Source of the DNA: Sulfurospirillum arcachonense
GTDB lineage: Bacteria; Campylobacterota; Campylobacteria; Campylobacterales; Sulfurospirillaceae
Assembly (NCBI GenBank): GCA_015662785.1
Contig: DQTM01000167.1
Coordinates: 1-10,217 of the forward strand
Direction: 5' to 3'
DNA length: 10,217 nucleotides
The notes under the pieces were generated by a model. The model worked only from the letters and a program-made list of their open reading frames with translations. It searched no databases and was not told the DNA's origin. Each line of letters starts with the position of its first letter. The stretch's first letter is position 1. The translations under genes and the position numbers were made by a program. Of the stretch, positions 7,002 through 10,217 are shown piece by piece.

Positions 7002-7041
7002 GGGGACAGGCATCTTTTTTTGCAAAAAAGCAACCTGTCCC
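7002..7041. repeat. REP/MITE-like palindromic element between hemB and argF
   Basis: This is a two-part inverted repeat. The outer arms GGGACAGG (7003-7010) and CCTGTCCC (7034-7041) are perfect 8-bp complements. A 3x3 mismatch (CAT/CAA) separates them from an inner stem, CTTTTTT (7014-7020) with AAAAAAG (7024-7030), closing on a 3-base loop. The arms are G+C-rich in an A+T-rich genome. GGGACAGG...CCTGTCCC arms resemble the short palindromes mobilised by REP-associated (Y1/IS200-like) transposases in many bacteria, as I recall. It fills most of the 68-bp hemB-argF gap. In the operon transcript it would form a stable hairpin that could alter mRNA stability or expression of argF relative to hemB. 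No T-run follows either arm, so it is not a classic terminator. Confidence 0.75.
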
Positions 7042-7048
7042 GCTATTA

Positions 7049-8023
7049 CTATTTTTTACTTAAAATCTCTGCTACCTCTTTTGCATGGTAGCTTATGATG
7101 ATGTCTGCCCCTGCTCTTTTAAAAGCAATCATAGTTTCCATCATAACTCTTTCATAGTCAATCACTCCGGCTTTTCCCGCAGCTTTGAGCATTGCATACT
7201 CTCCACTTACATTATAAATAGCCATTGGAGTTGTCGTTGCGTCTTTTATCTCACGAATTATGTCTAAGTATGCAAGAGCTGGTTTTACCATAAGTATGTC
7301 TGCTCCTTGCATCTCGTCTTCTACTGACTCTGCAATTGCTTCACGTCTGTTTGCTGGATCCATTTGGTAACTTCTTCTATCTCCAAAACTTGGAGCAGAT
7401 TCAGCAACATCACGAAAAGGTCCATAATAAGCACTAGCAAACTTTGTAGAATATGCCATGATAGGTAAGTTCTCATATCCAGCGGCATCAAGCCCCTCTC
7501 TTAAAACTTCTATAGTTCCATCCATCATACCACTAGGTGCTATCATATCAACACCAAGTTTAGCATGAAGGACTGCTTGCTTTACAAGTATCTCCAACGT
7601 TGCATCATTGTTAACTGTTTCATTTTCCATATCCAAGATACCACAATGCCCATGATCTGTAAACTCACAAAAACATACATCAGTGATAACAAACATATCA
7701 GGAAAATCTTTTTTTATAGCTTTAATAGCACTTGCGATGATACCATGCTCGCAAAGTGCGTCACTTCCAACACTATCTTTTACAGCAGGAATTCCAAATA
7801 ACAAAATAGAGTTAAGCCCAAGCTCTTGAATCTTCTTACACTCTTTTAAAACCTCATCAATACTCATCTGAAAAACACCAGGCATTGAGCCTATCTCTTT
7901 TTTTATTCCCTCTCCACTTTTCACAAACAATGGGTATATAAAATCCTCTACATGTAAAGAAGTTTCTCTCACTAAATCTCTTAAATTTTTATTGATTCTT
8001 AATCTTCTAAAGCGTTTAAACAT
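7049..8023 (-). CDS. hemB: Delta-aminolevulinic acid dehydratase (porphobilinogen synthase)
   Basis: HemB is cytoplasmic and condenses two 5-aminolevulinate molecules into porphobilinogen, the second common step of tetrapyrrole synthesis. The 324-residue protein is of normal length. It has the zinc-type metal site with Cys117, Cys119 and Cys127 in DVCFCEFTDHGHCG, the APSGMMDG block (162-169) and the two active-site lysines of the family, Lys194 (YSTKFASAYYGPFR) and Lys247 (DILMVKPAL). ATG 8023 has AAGGA about 9 nt upstream. It is the first gene of the minus-strand run and diverges from ribA. Residues 23-26 are LHVE from a TACATGTA repeat, where HemB proteins commonly have LSPDD or similar. 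The repeat replaces sequence without changing length, just before the conserved IYPLFV. Confidence 0.97.
   Translation of the reverse strand: MFKRFRRLRINKNLRDLVRETSLHVEDFIYPLFVKSGEGIKKEIGSMPGVFQMSIDEVLKECKKIQELGLNSILLFGIPAVKDSVGSDALCEHGIIASAIKAIKKDFPDMFVITDVCFCEFTDHGHCGILDMENETVNNDATLEILVKQAVLHAKLGVDMIAPSGMMDGTIEVLREGLDAAGYENLPIMAYSTKFASAYYGPFRDVAESAPSFGDRRSYQMDPANRREAIAESVEDEMQGADILMVKPALAYLDIIREIKDATTTPMAIYNVSGEYAMLKAAGKAGVIDYERVMMETMIAFKRAGADIIISYHAKEVAEILSKK
7949..7956. repeat. TACATGTA palindrome, copy 8 (hemB N-terminus)
   Basis: Exact copy within CCTCTACATGTAAAGAA. It is read as LHVE at HemB residues 23-26, in place of the usual variable residues and without a length change. Confidence 0.8.
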
Positions 8024-8040
8024 TTTATTGTCCTTTTAAG

Positions 8041-8048
8041 GGTATAAT
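8041..8048 (+). promoter_or_regulatory. Candidate ribA promoter -10 (TATAAT)
   Basis: A perfect TATAAT lies at 8043-8048, 33 bp before the ribA ATG. This would give a transcription start near 8055 and a leader of about 27 nt. No clear -35 TTGACA is seen, as is usual for the housekeeping promoters of this phylum. The ribA ribosome site is weak (AAAG, 8071-8074). Confidence 0.5.
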
Positions 8049-8074
8049 TTAAAAAAATACATTTTACCATAAAG

Positions 8075-8080
8075 ATTATA
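8075..8080 (-). promoter_or_regulatory. Candidate hemB operon promoter -10 (TATAAT, minus strand)
   Basis: The minus strand reads TATAAT at 8080-8075, about 51 bp before the hemB ATG, predicting a start near 8068 and a leader of about 45 nt. It sits just before the ribA start codon and faces the ribA -10, so the two promoters would overlap. A weaker alternative on the same strand is TTATAC near 8046. Confidence 0.4.
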
Positions 8081-8081
8081 A

Positions 8082-8645
8082 ATGAGAATTAATATTTCAA
8101 ATATTGCAAAACTACCCACTAGATTTGGGGATTTTAAGATACAAACTTTTGCTGAGGGTATAAAAGAACACTTAGTAATTTTTAAAGAACCTTTAGCTGA
8201 TGTTCCTGTAGTAAGAGTTCATAGTGAGTGTTTAACAGGAGATGCTATTGGCAGTCTAAAATGTGATTGTAGAGACCAACTTGAGTATGCACTTGAAGCT
8301 ATCTCAAAAGAAGGTGGTATGGTTATATATCTTCGTCAAGAGGGACGGAATATAGGGCTTTTAAACAAAACTAACGCTTATGCTTTACAAGATAAAGGAC
8401 TCGATACCGTTCAAGCGAATCATCAACTTGGATTTAAAACAGATGAAAGAAGTTATGAAGTAGTAGAGTTTATACTAGAACATTTCGGTATAAAATCTAT
8501 AAAACTTCTAACAAATAATCCTAAAAAAATAGAGTCTTTAAAAGATATAAATATAGTAGAGCGTCGTCCTATTATCATCAAAGCAAACCAACATAATAAA
8601 GGCTATCTAAAAACAAAAAAAGAGCAGATGGGACATCTGCTTTAA
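8082..8645 (+). CDS. ribA: GTP cyclohydrolase II
   Basis: RibA opens the imidazole ring of GTP to give the pyrimidine precursor of riboflavin, with release of formate and pyrophosphate, in the cytoplasm. The 187-residue protein is a stand-alone enzyme, not fused to a RibB domain. It has the family zinc ligands Cys50, Cys61 and Cys63 in SECLTGDAIGSLKCDCRDQL, the catalytic stretch IYLRQEGRNIGL (82-93), DTVQANHQLGF (108-118) and the LLTNNPKKI block. It is transcribed divergently from hemB, as in C. jejuni from memory. The last codons lie in a hairpin at 8623-8641, and a FIST-PAS gene follows after 8 bp. Confidence 0.96.
   Translation: MRINISNIAKLPTRFGDFKIQTFAEGIKEHLVIFKEPLADVPVVRVHSECLTGDAIGSLKCDCRDQLEYALEAISKEGGMVIYLRQEGRNIGLLNKTNAYALQDKGLDTVQANHQLGFKTDERSYEVVEFILEHFGIKSIKLLTNNPKKIESLKDINIVERRPIIIKANQHNKGYLKTKKEQMGHLL
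8621..8643. terminator. Terminator-like hairpin at the end of ribA
   Basis: AGCAGATG (8623-8630) and CATCTGCT (8634-8641) form a perfect 8-bp stem with a GGA loop, extendable by a G-U and an A-U pair. On the plus strand only TTT follows, so it would terminate ribA transcription weakly at best. On the minus strand the stem is followed by CTTTTTTTG, a much better intrinsic terminator for antisense transcripts. That T-run comes from the lysine codons near the ribA C-terminus, so the fit may be partly chance. Confidence 0.35.
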
Positions 8646-8653
8646 AGGTAAAA

Positions 8654-10217
8654 ATGAAAACATATAATACTTACTATCGTGACGAAACTCATCTAATTGA
8701 ATTTTTGAATAAAAACAATATAGAAGATAGAAAAAGTATCCTTGTACAAGTTTTCACTGGATTAAATGATAAACATACGATTGAGAAGATAGTCCTATCT
8801 ATAAAAAACTCTCTTCCATCTGCAAGCATCATAGGAACAACAACAGATGGTGAAATCCTAAATGGAGGAATTAGCACCTACAAAACTGCTATAAGCATAA
8901 CACTATTTGAAAACACCTCCCTTCATACAACACTAGTACACAGAATAGAAGATAAAATCATAGGTAAAAAACTAGCTTCACAAATCATAAGGGAAAATAC
9001 AAAAGTTATCATAACCTTTGCAGATGGTCTTCATACAAATGGCGATAATTTTATACAATCAATAGATAAAATATGCCCAGACATAGTAGTTGCTGGTGGT
9101 ACGGCAGGTGATAATGCAACTTTTGAAAATACTTATGTTTTTACACAAGATGGTATAACAAACAATGGTGCAGTAGGAGTTTCTTTAAATAGTGACTCTT
9201 TGCACATTCATACTGATTATAGTTTTAACTGGCAACCTGTAGGAAAAGAACTGACTATCACAAAGGCAAAAGACAACATAGTCTATACTATAGATAACAA
9301 AACTGCTTACGATACATACGCTTACTTTTTAGGAGAAAAAATAGCCAAAAAACTCCCTAGTATAGGTATAGAATTTCCTCTCATCATATCTGGAAAAAAG
9401 ATGCCTATTGCAAGAGCTGTTTTGGCTAAAAATAGTGATGACTCTCTTACATTTGCTGGTAACTTAAAAGAGGGAGAAAAAGTAAGAATAGGATTTGGTA
9501 ATGTTGAAATGATTCTAAAAGACTCTTATAAGACTTTAGAGAAATTAAACAATAAACCAGTTGAATCTATCTTTATCTACTCCTGTATGGCAAGAAGAAG
9601 ATTTATGCCAAAATCAATCACAGTTGAGATAGAACCACTTCAAAGAGTTGCACCTACAGCAGGTTTTTTTGCTTATGGAGAATTTTGTACAATGGAAAAT
9701 AAAGAGTTACTAAACCAAACCATGACGATTTTGGCACTAAGTGAATCTTCTAAACCAATAACAATAAACTCTTGTGATTATCTACAAAAGCCTCATATTG
9801 AAGATACTATAGAAGCATTAAGCCATATTATTAACACCACCACTAGTGAGCTAAAAGCAACAAACGATAGACTAAAAACTGCAATAGAAGGCTCACGTGA
9901 TGGTCTTTGGGAATGGAATCTTTCAACTAGTCAGATGTACTATTCCCAACGACTTAAAGAGATGCTAGGATACAAAGAAGATGAATTAGATAATAGCTAC
10001 AGAACTTGGGTTACTCACATGCATCCAGATGATAGAAGAAAACTATTTGAAGAGGCAAAAAAAGCTATCCAAAATAGAACACCGTTCCATTGTAAACACA
10101 GAATAAAGCATAAAGATGGCAGATGGATTTGGGTTTTAAATAGAGGAAAAGCCTTCTATAATGAAGATGGAAAAGTTATCATGATATCAGGATTTCAAAC
10201 TGATATTACTAAAGAAA
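8654..10217 (+). CDS. FIST domain-PAS sensor protein, N-terminal 521 residues (cut by window edge)
   Basis: This is the start of a large cytoplasmic sensor. Residues about 28-215 match a FIST_N domain, with IIGTTTDGEI (59-68), TFADGLHTNGDNF (121-133) and VVAGGTAGDNATFENTYVF (145-163). Residues about 216-365 match FIST_C, with YSCMARRRF (309-317) and GFFAYGEF (337-344). A helical, possibly coiled-coil linker (about 380-408) leads to a PAS_3/PAC-type domain (405-521) with GLWEWNLSTSQMYYS, the HPDD motif and DGRWIWV, ending QTDITK. FIST domains are thought to bind small ligands, perhaps amino acids or their analogues. The output domain is outside the window and could be GGDEF/EAL or histidine kinase. 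No signal peptide or membrane segment is visible. ATG 8654 has AAAGG 5 nt upstream and lies 8 bp after ribA, so the two are probably co-transcribed. Confidence 0.9.
   Translation, partial: MKTYNTYYRDETHLIEFLNKNNIEDRKSILVQVFTGLNDKHTIEKIVLSIKNSLPSASIIGTTTDGEILNGGISTYKTAISITLFENTSLHTTLVHRIEDKIIGKKLASQIIRENTKVIITFADGLHTNGDNFIQSIDKICPDIVVAGGTAGDNATFENTYVFTQDGITNNGAVGVSLNSDSLHIHTDYSFNWQPVGKELTITKAKDNIVYTIDNKTAYDTYAYFLGEKIAKKLPSIGIEFPLIISGKKMPIARAVLAKNSDDSLTFAGNLKEGEKVRIGFGNVEMILKDSYKTLEKLNNKPVESIFIYSCMARRRFMPKSITVEIEPLQRVAPTAGFFAYGEFCTMENKELLNQTMTILALSESSKPITINSCDYLQKPHIEDTIEALSHIINTTTSELKATNDRLKTAIEGSRDGLWEWNLSTSQMYYSQRLKEMLGYKEDELDNSYRTWVTHMHPDDRRKLFEEAKKAIQNRTPFHCKHRIKHKDGRWIWVLNRGKAFYNEDGKVIMISGFQTDITKE

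Noticed and set aside
6981..7025. Longer argF start giving an N-terminal MQKKMPVPKNRLGEN extension
   Set aside because: The extension is encoded mainly by the palindromic element, lacks a Shine-Dalgarno sequence, and homologues start near MKHFLSIYD, where AGGAG is well placed.
7002..7041. Palindrome between hemB and argF as a Rho-independent terminator of hemB
   Set aside because: The T and A runs are inside the hairpin and form the inner stem; neither outer arm is followed by a T-run on either strand.
262..7956. TACATGTA repeats as a CRISPR-like or tandem array
   Set aside because: The units are only 8-14 bp, spaced from about 240 to 2350 bp apart, and lie inside coding genes; no regular spacers exist.
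8070..8100. Fur-box-like sequence at the ribA start (around TGAGAATTAAT)
   Set aside because: Only a half-site resembles the consensus, it overlaps the first codons and the region is simply A+T-rich; not enough to claim iron control.
8689..8877. Minus-strand 62-codon frame inside the FIST gene
   Set aside because: It lies opposite a well-supported coding region with clear FIST motifs and has no recognisable family or ribosome site.

Overview
The window is AT-rich and reads as a member of the Campylobacterota (epsilonproteobacteria), most like Sulfurimonas, Arcobacter or relatives. The main evidence is gene order. hemB, argF, a DUF2603/UPF0763 gene and hemN run on the minus strand, with ribA diverging from hemB. 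From memory, this is the arrangement around Cj0992c-Cj0996 in Campylobacter jejuni, and hemN beside a GlpC-like gene recalls Helicobacter pylori. DUF2603 is, as far as I recall, essentially confined to this phylum. The genus is inferred, not shown.

Layout. From about 8.0 kb leftward, a tightly packed minus-strand run reads hemB, argF, DUF2603, hemN, an iron-sulfur CCG-domain protein (GlpC/LutA-like), hemJ, an mcrC 5' remnant, an mcrB 3' remnant, rhuM and the 5' end of lgt, which runs off the left edge. Most junctions overlap or abut, so the run is probably one transcriptional unit. The largest gaps are 68 bp before argF, filled by a palindromic REP/MITE-like element, and 74 bp before rhuM. 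On the plus strand, ribA is followed after 8 bp by a large FIST-PAS sensor gene that runs off the right edge. The 58-bp space between hemB and ribA holds both promoters, apparently overlapping. Apart from these spaces the window is almost fully coding, and no stretch over 300 bp lacks a gene.

Function. hemB, hemN and hemJ supply three steps of heme synthesis (porphobilinogen synthesis, anaerobic coproporphyrinogen III oxidation and protoporphyrinogen IX oxidation). argF belongs to arginine synthesis, ribA to riboflavin synthesis and lgt to lipoprotein maturation. The foreign part is the segment from about 0.25 to 2.4 kb between hemJ and lgt: a broken McrBC restriction system in unusual order (mcrC fragment before mcrB fragment) plus an intact orphan rhuM. 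rhuM is bracketed by two copies of a short sequence that includes the lgt start, which suggests it was inserted and duplicated the junction.

Most unusual signal. The 8-bp palindrome TACATGTA, usually extended to CTCTACATGTAAAG, occurs eight times exactly between positions 262 and 7956, almost all inside genes. About 0.4 would be expected from base composition. It is read in all three frames and leaves a recurring Leu-His-Val-Glu tetrapeptide in unrelated proteins (HemB, McrB and McrC remnants). It looks like a highly iterated palindrome of the HIP1 or uptake-sequence kind. None occur in the ribA-FIST part.
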